Source: Allobosea sp. LC85 (GTDB lineage: Bacteria > Pseudomonadota > Alphaproteobacteria > Rhizobiales > Beijerinckiaceae). From it: DNA of 64,000 bases. The DNA is taken from NCBI RefSeq assembly GCF_000735605.1, contig NZ_JPKG01000028.1, positions 1-64,000 on the forward strand, written 5' to 3'. A program made the translations under genes and the position numbers. Below the pieces are notes generated by a model. That model searched no databases. It was not told where the DNA came from and worked only from the letters and a program-made list of their open reading frames with translations. This document shows positions 17,829 through 27,291 of this stretch, one piece after another (positions within the stretch are counted from its first letter, which is position 1; each line of letters begins with the position of its first letter).

Positions 17829-20083
17829 CCGAGATGCCGCCGCGGGCGGCCGAAGCCCCCATCCGTCCGGGCCCGCCCGGCCCCGAGGCTGCGACGCCGC
17901 CGGAGAATCGGCTGGTGATGCCGGTCCAGTCCTTCCGCAGTTGGAAGGCCTCGGAACGTCGCGAGCCGGCCGCACCGCTGGCCTGGGCGACGCCGTGGCT
18001 GAAGCGCCTCTTCGTCTTCGGCGGCGGTCTCGCGCTGACCGCTTATGGCGCCTGGGAAATGTACCATGTCGTGTCGGTCAGCCGCACGACCTTCCTGCAG
18101 TATGTCTTGCTGCTGTTGTTCACGGTCAATTTCTCGTGGATCGCACTCGCCTTCACCAGCGCGCTGATGGGGTTCTTCGGCCTGCTATTCGGGACCGGTC
18201 GGACCGAACGGGCGGAAGCACTGCAGCATCGCACCGTCGTGGTGATGCCGATCTACAATGAGTCGACGGCACGGACCTTCGCGGCGCTGGCCGCGATTCG
18301 GGAATCGGTAGAGGCCACGGGCCTCGGTGCGCATTTCGACTATTTCATCGTCTCGGACACAACCAATCCCGATGTCTGGATCGCCGAGGAGCGGGCTTTT
18401 CTCGCCCTGCGCGAACGGCTCGGTCCCGGCGCGCGTGTCTATTACCGACACCGTCCGAAGAACCATCACCGCAAGGCCGGCAACATCGCCGATTTCGTCA
18501 CTCGTTGGGGCGGTTACTACGAGCACATGGTCGTGCTCGACGCCGACAGCCTGATGACCGGCACCTGCATCGTGCGCCTTGCTGCTGCGATGGAGGCCGA
18601 TCCCGACGCCGGAATCATCCAGTCGCTGCCGCTGATCATCAATCGCAACACCTTCTTCGCGCGGCTGCAGCAATTCGCAGCCCGGGTCTACGGGCCGGTG
18701 ATCGCGACCGGCCTCGCCATGTGGTCGGGCCGCGACGGCAATTACTGGGGCCATAACGCGATCATTCGGACCAAGGCCTTCGCCGATCATTGCGGCCTGC
18801 CCGATCTGAAGGGCAAACCGCCCTTCGGCGGACATGTCCTGAGCCATGACTTCGTCGAAGCCGCGCTGATGCGCCGCGCCGGCTGGTCGGTCTACATGCT
18901 TCCCGACCTGACCGGGTCTTATGAGGAGAGCCCGCCCTCGCTGATCGACATCTCGGTGCGCGACCGCCGCTGGGCGCAGGGCAACCTCCAGCACTCGCGC
19001 ATCATCGGCGCCAAAGGCTTCGTCTGGTCGACGCGCCAGCATTTCGCCACCGGCATCATGGGCTATCTCGCCTCGCCGTTCTGGCTGATGCAGCTGGTGG
19101 TCGGCATCCTGATCGTGCTGCAGGTCAATTACGCGCGACCGGAATACTTCACCCAGGAATTCACGCTGTTTCCGGTCTGGCCGCGCTTCGACCCCGAACG
19201 CGCCTTGAATCTGTTCGCCCAGACCATGGCGATCCTGCTCGCGCCGAAGCTCTTCGGCCTACTGCTGACCCTGTTCGACGGCAAGCTGCGGCGCGCCTGC
19301 GGCGGTACCATCCGGCTGATTCTCTCGTCACTGCTCGAGATCCTGTTCTCAGCCTTCTTCGCGCCGATCATGATGCTGATCCAGTCGGGCTCGGTCTTCC
19401 AGATCCTGCTCGGACGCGACACGGGCTGGAACCCGCAGCGCCGCGACGACGGCTCGATTCCGCTGAAGGACATTATCCGGCGCCACCGAATGCATACCGC
19501 ACTCGGTGCCATCGCCGGGATCTCGGCCTTCATGATCGCGACCTCGCTCTTCGCCTGGATGTCGCCGACGATCGTGGGTCTCGTGCTGGCGATCCCGCTG
19601 TCCTGGGCATCGGGCCAGCTCGCACTCGGGCTCTGGCTGAAGCGACACAAGCTGCTGGTGACGCCGGAGGAAGGCGATCCGCCGACGATCGCGCTGCGCG
19701 CCAATGCGCTGCAGGAGGAATTCGCCAAGGCGGGCTTCGACGAGGCCGACGGGCTCAAGGCGCTGCATGCCGACCCACGCCTGCGTGCCGAGCACGACAT
19801 GATGCTCCCCGAGGCGCATCCGCGCCGCCGCGGCGAAGTCGAACCCGAGCGCGCCGTCGCACAGGCAAAGCTGGTCGAGGCAGAGACGATCGACGAGGCT
19901 GCGATCTGGCTAAAGCCAAAGGAGCGCATGGTCGTGCTTCACGACCGCGCTCTGGTTGGCTTGCTGTCCTCGCTGCAGCCGTCGAAGGACCAAGACGAGG
20001 CAAGCTCGTCAGCTTCAGACGGACGGCGTGAGACCGGAACCAAACCGTCGGCAAGCTCAGCGCCTGGCACTATAGCTATCTAA
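17816..20083 (+). CDS. opgH: glucan glucosyltransferase OpgH (MdoH)
   Basis: A 755-residue polytopic inner-membrane GT2 glycosyltransferase that polymerises glucose from UDP-glucose and passes the glucan to the periplasm. Hydrophobic segments flank the catalytic domain (about 65-125 and from about 410 on). Catalytic motifs are in order: VMPIYNESTARTFAAL near 142, VVLDADSLMTG near 240, LSHDFVEAALMRRAGW near 340, and RDRRWAQGN (the QxxRW-equivalent) near 383. The C-terminal about 80 residues are charged and low in conservation. It starts inside the opgG stop region. A stem-loop overlaps its stop codon. Confidence 0.95.
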   Translation: MDVVTEMPPRAAEAPIRPGPPGPEAATPPENRLVMPVQSFRSWKASERREPAAPLAWATPWLKRLFVFGGGLALTAYGAWEMYHVVSVSRTTFLQYVLLLLFTVNFSWIALAFTSALMGFFGLLFGTGRTERAEALQHRTVVVMPIYNESTARTFAALAAIRESVEATGLGAHFDYFIVSDTTNPDVWIAEERAFLALRERLGPGARVYYRHRPKNHHRKAGNIADFVTRWGGYYEHMVVLDADSLMTGTCIVRLAAAMEADPDAGIIQSLPLIINRNTFFARLQQFAARVYGPVIATGLAMWSGRDGNYWGHNAIIRTKAFADHCGLPDLKGKPPFGGHVLSHDFVEAALMRRAGWSVYMLPDLTGSYEESPPSLIDISVRDRRWAQGNLQHSRIIGAKGFVWSTRQHFATGIMGYLASPFWLMQLVVGILIVLQVNYARPEYFTQEFTLFPVWPRFDPERALNLFAQTMAILLAPKLFGLLLTLFDGKLRRACGGTIRLILSSLLEILFSAFFAPIMMLIQSGSVFQILLGRDTGWNPQRRDDGSIPLKDIIRRHRMHTALGAIAGISAFMIATSLFAWMSPTIVGLVLAIPLSWASGQLALGLWLKRHKLLVTPEEGDPPTIALRANALQEEFAKAGFDEADGLKALHADPRLRAEHDMMLPEAHPRRRGEVEPERAVAQAKLVEAETIDEAAIWLKPKERMVVLHDRALVGLLSSLQPSKDQDEASSSASDGRRETGTKPSASSAPGTIAI

Positions 20084-20116
20084 GCGACCGGCCGCCGTTC
20101 TTGCGCCCGGTCGCTT
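20082..20116 (+). terminator. probable terminator of opgGH
   Basis: The arms AAGCGACCGG and CCGGTCGCTT pair exactly across a 15-base loop; the stem begins within the opgH stop codon. There is no long U-tract, so it may be a weak or Rho-assisted end. The remaining 230 bases to the next gene hold nothing recognisable. Confidence 0.5.
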
Positions 20117-20347
20117 CGCAAACGGCCGCGGCCACAGAGCACGCTGCATTCAAGACAGCACCATCCCGGCCAGGCCGCTTCCGCGGAGCAAGGCCGAGAT
20201 CCATGCTCGTAGAAGATCATCTCAGGCTCAGGCAGCGATCCGGGATCCTTCCTGGCGTGCCGGAGATCCGCATTTCCGCATCATCCCAGCCGAAGACGGC
20301 CGCGTGCAAACGCGTATTCTCCGCCTGGCACACAGTGCTCGGGCTGC

Positions 20348-21475
20348 TCACTGCCTGGTGAGGACATCCTGGATCGCCTGACCGGCCACGGCATGACCAT
20401 TCTCGTTCCAGTGGGCATCGGCCGCGAACTCGAATCGGCGCTGGTTGCGAGCCCAGTCCTCGGCAAAGACGGGGTGCAGGTCGAGGAAGGCGATTCCAGC
20501 CCGTGAGGCCGCCTCGGCGGCGATACGGTTGAGCTTCAGCGCCGGGCTGTCGGGGCGGCCAGCATAGATCGCGCTGCGATCGCCATCCATGGCGACCAGC
20601 AACTTGGCGCCGATGCTGCGGGCCTGCGCCGCCAGGCGGCCCATCATGTAGTCAGTCGCGGCGCGGATATCGGCCTCGCGACGGAGCACCGAGGCGACAT
20701 CGATATTGGCTGCAAAACGCGTGTCATCGGCCTGGGCCGACCCGAGGAAGGCATCCAGGAGAGCCTGGGGACGGACCTGCCAGCGATAGAGGAAATAGCG
20801 CGCCGTCGCGGTCTGCCTGAGCCATTCCACGGAGCGGGGACGCCACGGCTCGGGCGCGATCTCGCCCTGCACCTTGCCGCCCTCGACACGCAGCTTCAGG
20901 AAGCTCGATGTATAGCGGCCCGGCGTGAAGACGAAGCTCTCGTCGAAGTCGTTATGGATCAGTAGCACGACGATCTGGTCCGGCCTGGTCGCCAGCACCT
21001 CACGGTCGATCATCTGGAGATATTGACTGAAGGGCGCACCGGCGATGCCGTAGCGATAGACCTCGACGGGGCCGGTACTCGCAAGCCCGCCCTGAAGCAC
21101 TTCGGCAAAGCTGCGCGTGACCGGGACCTGCAAGGCTTCAACGAAGCTGTCGCCAACAAGGGCGATCCGGCGACGCCCGGGAACACGCTCGGCGGGAAAA
21201 TCCGACAGAGGCGAATTCCAACCCTTGGCGTTGACCGAGAACGGGGCCGCGATCTCGTCGCGCACGCGCCAGACGCCGGCCTGGTTCGGAGCATAGCGCA
21301 CGAGTCTGTTGACGAAGTCGTTCCGCGGAACGTCGCTGCCCGGCAGCACGAAGCGGAACAGAACAAGCTCGCAAAACGCGAGAAACACCAGCAGGCTGAC
21401 CAACGACACGCCAAGATTGATCAGGCTGTTGCGCAGGCGGGAGCGAGGCTTCTCCACCGTCATGCTCCCGCTCAT
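20348..21475 (-). CDS. SGNH-fold hydrolase-like membrane-anchored protein
   Basis: A 375-residue protein with one N-terminal transmembrane helix (about residues 17-45) and a periplasmic SGNH/GDSL-like domain. Block I is IALVGDSFVEALQVP, with the nucleophilic Ser after Asp; an Asn-containing block (LLIHNDFDESF) follows, and the C-terminal catalytic pair is in ADAHWNENGHAV, giving the DxxH arrangement. This resembles the AlgX/AlgJ or O-acetyl-group-acting families. The likely job is acyl transfer or removal on an envelope glycan, but the substrate is unknown. It starts 4 bases after the prfB stop, hence likely co-transcribed; ATG 21463 is an alternative start. Confidence 0.75.
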   Translation of the reverse strand: MSGSMTVEKPRSRLRNSLINLGVSLVSLLVFLAFCELVLFRFVLPGSDVPRNDFVNRLVRYAPNQAGVWRVRDEIAAPFSVNAKGWNSPLSDFPAERVPGRRRIALVGDSFVEALQVPVTRSFAEVLQGGLASTGPVEVYRYGIAGAPFSQYLQMIDREVLATRPDQIVVLLIHNDFDESFVFTPGRYTSSFLKLRVEGGKVQGEIAPEPWRPRSVEWLRQTATARYFLYRWQVRPQALLDAFLGSAQADDTRFAANIDVASVLRREADIRAATDYMMGRLAAQARSIGAKLLVAMDGDRSAIYAGRPDSPALKLNRIAAEAASRAGIAFLDLHPVFAEDWARNQRRFEFAADAHWNENGHAVAGQAIQDVLTRQ

Positions 21476-21479
21476 CGGC

Positions 21480-22608
21480 TTAGTCGATATCCTCGACTTC
21501 GACCTCGGTGCCGTAGACGCGCTGCGCCAGCGAAGCTTCCATGAACGGGTCAAGATCCCCGTCGAGCACCTCCGACGGCGCCGTCGAGCTCACGCCGGTG
21601 CGCAGGTCCTTCACCAGCTGATAGGGCTGCAGCACATAGGAGCGAATCTGGTGGCCCCAGCCGATATCGGTCTTGGAGGCCGCCTCGGCATTCGCCTTTT
21701 CCTCGCGCTTCTTCAGCTCGACCTCGTAGAGGCGGGCGCGCAGCATGTCCCACGCCTTGGCGCGGTTCTTGTGCTGCGAACGCTCCTGCTGGCAGGTGAC
21801 CGCAATCCCCGTCGGGATATGCGTGATGCGCACCGCCGAATCGGTCGTGTTGATGTGCTGCCCACCGGCGCCCTGGGCACGGTAGGTGTCGATCCGGCAA
21901 TCCGCTTCCTTGACGTCGATGACGATTCGGTCGTCGACGACGGGATAGACCCAGACGGATGCGAAGCTGGTCTGCCGGCGGGCGTTCGAATCGAATGGCG
22001 AGATGCGCACAAGCCGGTGCACGCCCGATTCGGTTTTCAGCCAGCCATAGGCATTGTGGCCCTTGAACTGCAGCGTCGCCGACTTGATGCCGGCCTGATC
22101 GCCATCCTGATAGTCGAGCATCTCGACCTTGAACTTCCGCCGCTCGCCCCAGCGCCGATACATGCGCAGCAGCATCTCGGCCCAATCCTGGCTTTCGGTG
22201 CCGCCGGCGCCGGGATGGATTTCGACATAGGTATCGAGCATGTCGGCCTCGCCGGAAAGCAGGGTCTCGACCTGCCGGCGTGCCGCTTCCTGCTCGACAG
22301 CCTTGATCGCGACTTCGCCTTCCGTGATGGAGGCGGCGTCACTCTCCATCTCGCCCAGTTCGATCAGCGTCAGGGCATCGTCGAGATCGCGCTCGAGCTT
22401 CAGGATGCCGTTGATCTGGTCCTCGAGCGAGGTCCGCTCGCGCATCAGCTTTTGTGCCTGCTCGGCATCGTCCCAGAAGGTGGGGCCTTCGGAAAGCGCG
22501 TTCAGCTCCGCCAGGCGTCGTTGTGCGACATCCCAGTCAAAGATGCCTCCTCAGCAGTCCGATCGACTGCTTGGCGTTATCAAGTTGGGTCTGAACTTCA
22601 GGACGCAT
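21480..22608 (-). CDS. prfB: peptide chain release factor 2, with programmed +1 frameshift
   Basis: Release factor for UAA and UGA codons, 375 residues after recoding. The gene starts at ATG 22608 and runs 23 codons (MRPEVQTQL...RRHL) to an in-frame TGA at 22539-22537. Reading continues one base further on as [12 protein letters not shown] and stays open to 21480. A ribosome-binding-like AGGAGG and slippery CTT precede the TGA as in the E. coli gene. The SPF tripeptide that selects stop codons is near residue 204 and GGQ, which triggers hydrolysis, near 247 ([12 protein letters not shown]). RF2 thereby limits its own synthesis. Annotation pipelines that ignore recoding would start it wrongly at 22445. 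Confidence 0.95.
22537..22551 (-). promoter_or_regulatory. prfB programmed frameshift site
   Basis: On the minus strand the order is AGGAGG (22551-22546), CAT, CTT (22542-22540), TGA (22539-22537), C. The internal Shine-Dalgarno-like sequence is 3 bases from the CTT P-site codon, as in E. coli, where slippage from CUU to UUU is favoured when RF2 is scarce. Confidence 0.93.
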
Positions 22609-22684
22609 GATCGGGTTCGGGCTTCCGTTCGAAGAGCTGTGCGATGGAGCGCTCAGATAGGGGTGAATCCATCAGGTGTAAATG

Positions 22685-22726
22685 GCGCGGGAAACGCCCT
22701 CTCGTGCATCGGAGGGGTTCCCGCGC
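22685..22726 (-). terminator. hairpin between mrcA and prfB
   Basis: The arms GCGCGGGAA and TTCCCGCGC pair exactly and an inner CCCTC/GAGGG helix extends the stem. It sits between the mrcA stop and the prfB start, both on the minus strand. No U-tract follows, so it may be a partial terminator or an RNA-stability element. Confidence 0.5.
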
Positions 22727-22745
22727 GTGACCGTTTCCGATCGTG

Positions 22746-25193
22746 TCAGTACAGGCCGCCGGTGCCCGACCCCATGCTGCGCCCGCCACCGGGAGAGACA
22801 TTGAGCGGCGCGCCGCCTTCACCCGCAGCGCCGATGACCGAGTAGCTGTCAGGCGGAGCAGTGCCCGGCTTGAAGGCTTCGAGAATACCGCCCTCGCCGC
22901 CGGCACGCATGCCGCTGCGCGGATCGACGCGGATCAACTTGATGCCGGCCGGCACGCGGAACGGCGTCGCCGGCTTGTCCTTCAGCGCAGCCGTCATGAA
23001 GTCACGGAAGATCGGAGCGGCATACTGGCCGGCCGTCGCCGAGTTGCCCAATGACTTTGGCTTGTCGAAGCCCATATAGACGCCGACGGCGAGATCCGGC
23101 GAGAAGCCGACGAACCAGACGTCCTTGGCCTCGTTGGTCGTGCCGGTCTTGCCCGCGAGCGGCTTGCCGACCGACTTGACCACCTGCGCCGTACCACTCT
23201 GCACCACGCCTTCGAGCAGCGAAACCATCTGGTAGGCGGTCAGCGGATCGAGCACCTGGTCGCGATTGTCGACGAGGCGCGGCTCCTTCTGGCTCGCCCA
23301 TTTGTCGGCGTTGCAGCCCTCGCAGACGCGCTGATCGTGACGGTAGATCGTGCCGCCCCAGCGATCCTGGATGCGGTCGATCAGGGTCGGGCGAATGCGC
23401 TTGCCGCCATTGACGAGCATCGAATAGGCGGCCGTCATGCGCATCACGGTGGTTTCACCGGCGCCGAGCGACATCGAGAGCACCGGCAGCATGTCGTCAT
23501 AGACGCCGAAGCGACGGGCATATTCGGCGATCAACGGCATGCCGACATCCTTGGCGAGGCGGACCGTCATCAGGTTCTTGGAGAACTGGATGCCGTAGCG
23601 CAGGGTGCGCGGCCCAGTCGACTTGCCGTCATAGTTCTCAGGCCGCCAGACACCGAGACCGCCGCCCTGATCGACTTCGATCGGCGCGTCGAGCACGATG
23701 CTCGATGGCGTATAGCCGTTGTCGAGCGCAGTCGCGTAGACGAAGGGCTTGAAGGACGAGCCCGGCTGGCGCAGCGCCTGCGTCGCGCGGTTGAACTCCG
23801 ACTGATCATGCGAGAAGCCGCCGACCATGGCCAGCACGCGGCCGGAATACGGGTCCATCACGGTGATGGCGCCGTTGACCTCCGGCATCTGGCGCAGACG
23901 GACCTGGCCGGGCCTGCTGTCCATCGGCTCGACATAGACGACGTCGCCGACCGAAACGGCCTGGGCCACGCGCGCGCGCCGGGTCCAGCGGATGCCGTCG
24001 CCGGTCAGCGTCACCGTATCGCGCTCGGTCCGGAGATGGCCGGAATTCTCGCGTCCCGGGTGCAGGCCGAGCCGGGCGCTATCGCCATTGACGTCGAGCA
24101 CGACGGCAAGGCGCCAAGGCGCCACATCGCCGAGCACCGGCAGGTCGCCAAGCGCAATGCCCCAGTCGCGCGCGCTGATATCGAGCTTCTGGATGGCGCC
24201 ACGCCAGCCGCGCGCCTCATCGAAGCGAACGAGCCCGTCGACCAGTGACTTGCGGGCGAGCAGCTGCATCTTGGGATCGACGGTGGCGCGCACGGAAAGG
24301 CCGCCCTCGAGCAGCTTCTTCTCGCCATAGCGATCCTGCAGCTCCCGGCGAATCTCCTCGGCAAAATAGCCCGCCGCAATGTTGTTGGCCGAAACCGTGC
24401 GCGGGTTGACGCCGAGCGGCTGCTTCTTGGCGGCCTCGGCCTCCTCACGCTTGACCATGCCGTTCTCGGCCATGCGATCGAGCACGTAGTTTCGACGCTC
24501 TATCGCCCGCTCGCGATTGCGGAAGGGGTGAAGGTCCGTCGGAGCCTTGGGCAGAGCCGCGAGATAGGCGACCTCCTGCAGGTTCAACTCATGCACCGAC
24601 TTGCCGAAATAGTTCAGCGCCGCAGCGGCGACACCGTAGCTGCCCTGCCCCGGCGCCGGCGCTCCGAGATAGATCTCGTTCAGGTAGAGCTCGAGGATCT
24701 TGTCCTTGGAATAGGTCCCCTCGATGCGCAGCGCGATCAACGCCTCGCGGATCTTGCGCTCCAGCGATTGTTCCGAGCCGACGAGGAAATTCTTCGCAAC
24801 CTGCTGGGTAATGGTCGAGGCGCCCTGCGGCCGGCGGCCGGACGCGCGGTTGCGGAAATTCGTGATCGCAGCGCGGACAAGCCCCTCGGGGTCGATGCCC
24901 ATATGCTTGTAGAAATTCTTGTCCTCGGCCGAGAGGTAGGCATCGACGACGAGCTTGGGAATTGCCTGGATCGGCAGATAGAGGCGGCGCTCGCGGGCGA
25001 ATTCGGCGATCAGGCTGCCGTCACCGGCATGCACGCGACTCATCACCGGCGGCTCATAGTTCCGCAACTGCGCCGAGTCGGGCAGATCCTTCGAATAATG
25101 CCAGATGAACCCGCCGGCCACGACGGCGCCGATGACGAATACGATCGTGCCCGCAGCAAATAGCCACCCGAAGAGTCGCAGAATAAACCGCAT
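22746..25193 (-). CDS. mrcA: penicillin-binding protein 1A (class A PBP)
   Basis: An 815-residue bifunctional peptidoglycan glycosyltransferase and transpeptidase in the inner membrane. One transmembrane helix lies at about residues 8-32. The glycosyltransferase domain shows LSAEDKNFYKHMGIDPEG with catalytic Glu, and QGASTITQQVAKNF. The transpeptidase carries SSFK near residue 478, SKN in the segment after YGIQF, and KTGTT near 680. An OB-like insert lies between the two domains. The C-terminal tail is Gly/Pro-rich. Length is normal for alphaproteobacterial PBP1A. It sits between the amidase and prfB, all on the minus strand, a conserved order in this class. Confidence 0.96.
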   Translation of the reverse strand: MRFILRLFGWLFAAGTIVFVIGAVVAGGFIWHYSKDLPDSAQLRNYEPPVMSRVHAGDGSLIAEFARERRLYLPIQAIPKLVVDAYLSAEDKNFYKHMGIDPEGLVRAAITNFRNRASGRRPQGASTITQQVAKNFLVGSEQSLERKIREALIALRIEGTYSKDKILELYLNEIYLGAPAPGQGSYGVAAAALNYFGKSVHELNLQEVAYLAALPKAPTDLHPFRNRERAIERRNYVLDRMAENGMVKREEAEAAKKQPLGVNPRTVSANNIAAGYFAEEIRRELQDRYGEKKLLEGGLSVRATVDPKMQLLARKSLVDGLVRFDEARGWRGAIQKLDISARDWGIALGDLPVLGDVAPWRLAVVLDVNGDSARLGLHPGRENSGHLRTERDTVTLTGDGIRWTRRARVAQAVSVGDVVYVEPMDSRPGQVRLRQMPEVNGAITVMDPYSGRVLAMVGGFSHDQSEFNRATQALRQPGSSFKPFVYATALDNGYTPSSIVLDAPIEVDQGGGLGVWRPENYDGKSTGPRTLRYGIQFSKNLMTVRLAKDVGMPLIAEYARRFGVYDDMLPVLSMSLGAGETTVMRMTAAYSMLVNGGKRIRPTLIDRIQDRWGGTIYRHDQRVCEGCNADKWASQKEPRLVDNRDQVLDPLTAYQMVSLLEGVVQSGTAQVVKSVGKPLAGKTGTTNEAKDVWFVGFSPDLAVGVYMGFDKPKSLGNSATAGQYAAPIFRDFMTAALKDKPATPFRVPAGIKLIRVDPRSGMRAGGEGGILEAFKPGTAPPDSYSVIGAAGEGGAPLNVSPGGGRSMGSGTGGLY

Positions 25194-25396
25194 CTAAGGC
25201 CCGTGCCCCTGATTGCTGTGCGGTGACCGGTCTCGCCGGGTTCGCCGCCACAGAGCCGATCTCATGCGAGAACCGGCTGCCACCGACTCGCTCCCGGATC
25301 TCGTCCTCGTCGCTTCCAAATCAGGTCTATAACACGGCAGAGATGGCGGAACCGTGGCCTAACGACCACAATCTTCGCCAACCGCATCAGCAGGTC

Positions 25397-26677
25397 TCAA
25401 CGTTGGTTCGCGGCAGCTTTTCCAGCCGAAAGCGTACTGGTGAAATAGCCGTCGATCGCGTTGTGGACCGCCCCGACTGCCTGCGCTCGCCAGGATGGCG
25501 AATTCAGCAACTCCGCGTCCTTGGGGCTCGACATATAGCCGAGCTCGATCAGCACGGAGGGAACATCCGGCGCGGTCAGGACACGAAAACCTGCAGAACG
25601 CAAGGGCACCTTGTGCAACTTGACCGAGCCGCCGAGCTTCTCGACCAGATTTCGCGCGAAGACCGATGAGAATGTCCGCGTTTCCCGCTTGGCGAGATCC
25701 ATCAGGATGCCCGCGACGTCCTGCACATCCTCGGCCGCGTCGAGGCCCGCAACCGCATCCGCCTGGTTTTCCTTGGCCGCGAGCCGTGCCGATTCGGCGT
25801 CGGTGGCGCGCTCCGAGCCGGTATAGATCGTTGCGCCGCGCACATCCTGCGCCTGCGTCAGCGAATCTGCATGGATCGAGATGAAGAGATCGGCGCCGGC
25901 GGCGCGGGCGATCTTCACGCGCTGCCCCAATGGAACGAAGGTATCGTCATCGCGCGTCATCATCACCCGATAGCGGCCGCCGGCTTCGAGCTGCTCCTTC
26001 AGAGCCAGCCCGAAGGCGAGCACGACCGATTTCTCGGCGATGGAGGCAACCACGGCACCGGGATCGATCCCGCCATGCCCTGGGTCGATCACGACGAGCT
26101 GGCGCGTCTCCCCATGCGGCTTGGGCGCCTGTGGGGCCGCCCCCTCCTCCAGCTGCGGCGCTGGGCGAACCGAAGCCGCCTGGAACTCAGCCCTGCTTGC
26201 GCGTTTCAACTCGACGACCAGCTCGCCGAACCCGCCGCGCACCTTGCGGACCTCAGCCTTCGCGACGACGGCTGGCTGAGCCAGATCGAGAATGATGCGG
26301 GAACGATCGGCCGTGAACATCCCGAAACGAAAGGCGCTGACGAAGCCGGCGCCCTTGCGCGCCGCGTTCGGCTGAACCTGGAAATTGACCGAGGGCAGAT
26401 CGATGACGGCCCGATCCGGCGCGGCCATCACCGAAGCGCTGATCTCGACGGGACGCGAAAGCGCCATGGTGAGCCTGACGACCTCGCCGGCCTGCTCGAT
26501 CCTGGCATCGGTCGCGACCGGAAACTCATTCGCGGGCCTGGACGCAGGATTGGCGCTTGTCGGCGCGCAGGGCGCTAGAATCAACCAGGACCCGAGCATC
26601 AGACGGACCACGCCTGAAACCGTCAGCCGGTTCAGGCCAGCGCTGTAGGAATGGAAGGTCAGGCGAATGGATCCCAT
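25397..26677 (-). CDS. N-acetylmuramoyl-L-alanine amidase (AMIN + Amidase_3)
   Basis: A 426-residue periplasmic zinc amidase that cleaves the bond between MurNAc and the stem peptide, splitting septal peptidoglycan (AmiC-like). Residues about 50-160 form an AMIN targeting domain; the catalytic domain runs from about 190 to 420 with VVIDPGHGGIDPGA (first zinc His near 200), SIHADSLTQAQDVRG (second His) and VLIELGYMSSPKDAELL with the catalytic Glu. ATG 26677 was preferred over a TTG four codons upstream. The N-terminal signal is long. It is upstream of mrcA by 203 bases and divergent from rne. Confidence 0.93.
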   Translation of the reverse strand: MGSIRLTFHSYSAGLNRLTVSGVVRLMLGSWLILAPCAPTSANPASRPANEFPVATDARIEQAGEVVRLTMALSRPVEISASVMAAPDRAVIDLPSVNFQVQPNAARKGAGFVSAFRFGMFTADRSRIILDLAQPAVVAKAEVRKVRGGFGELVVELKRASRAEFQAASVRPAPQLEEGAAPQAPKPHGETRQLVVIDPGHGGIDPGAVVASIAEKSVVLAFGLALKEQLEAGGRYRVMMTRDDDTFVPLGQRVKIARAAGADLFISIHADSLTQAQDVRGATIYTGSERATDAESARLAAKENQADAVAGLDAAEDVQDVAGILMDLAKRETRTFSSVFARNLVEKLGGSVKLHKVPLRSAGFRVLTAPDVPSVLIELGYMSSPKDAELLNSPSWRAQAVGAVHNAIDGYFTSTLSAGKAAANQR

Positions 26678-27291
26678 TGGCGTCACCAAGGCTTAACCAT
26701 AGCGACGCAGAAGCTTAACAGCCGGTTACCACGCAATTGTGATGGCGAGAACCGCCGCGGCGCCACCGCCATGATGTTGCCCAAGCGATGTGACTTGCAA
26801 ATCACTGTCACCTGTCTGTAATGGGGGTGGTTGCAATGCAAAGCCACCCGTAGCGCGCATCCGGATTCGAGGATCCGTTGGCGTCCGGGACACGGCGAAG
26901 CGACAAGCCCTTCAGGACTTGTCGCGGCAGGGCAGCCGCCAACGGATCGTCCGCGGACGGCCAGCGTCAGGCATGAGGTTCGGCGCATGGCAGTCTTTCG
27001 CGAGCGTGCAAACGCGGTGCAATCGTCTTCGACGTACGCACTGCAGGTTAGGTCAGATGTCGGGGCATACGACGCCGCTTAGCTCATCGGTGCATCGTCC
27101 ATACCTTCGGGACTGCGGCGGGCTTTTTGCCCGGGCAGGCTTCCCGATCCGCCATCGCGTCCTGATCCCTCACTCCCTCCTGCAACATGCCGGTTCATGC
27201 CGGCTCATGCGCGGCGCCCCTGCCCGCGGCAGCGGATATCCTTCCGCAGCCCGGCGGGTCCTGTCGGCGGCTGCGCCAATGGAAATCTCTT
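26678..27291. other. 614-base region between the amidase and rne
   Basis: No supported gene. It must contain the amidase promoter (minus) and the rne promoter and leader (plus). The main structure is the nested hairpin at 26872-26948, and several shorter GC hairpins lie closer to rne (for example GGGCTTTTTGCCC near 27119, and GCCGGTTCATGCCGGC near 27189). Short reading frames here have no family resemblance and are left out. Confidence 0.6.
26872..26948 (+). promoter_or_regulatory. nested stem-loop, candidate rne leader element
   Basis: An outer perfect 12-bp helix (GATCCGTTGGCG at 26872-26883 with CGCCAACGGATC at 26937-26948) encloses an inner 7-bp helix (CGACAAG at 26901-26907 with CTTGTCG at 26918-26924). 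It lies about 345 bases before the rne start codon. RNase E in other bacteria controls its own mRNA through the 5' leader; that this element does so is inference. Confidence 0.5.

Noticed and set aside
22445..22608. prfB as a pseudogene or truncated gene because of TGA at 22537-22539
   Set aside because: The TGA sits in a complete programmed-frameshift context and the downstream frame is intact.
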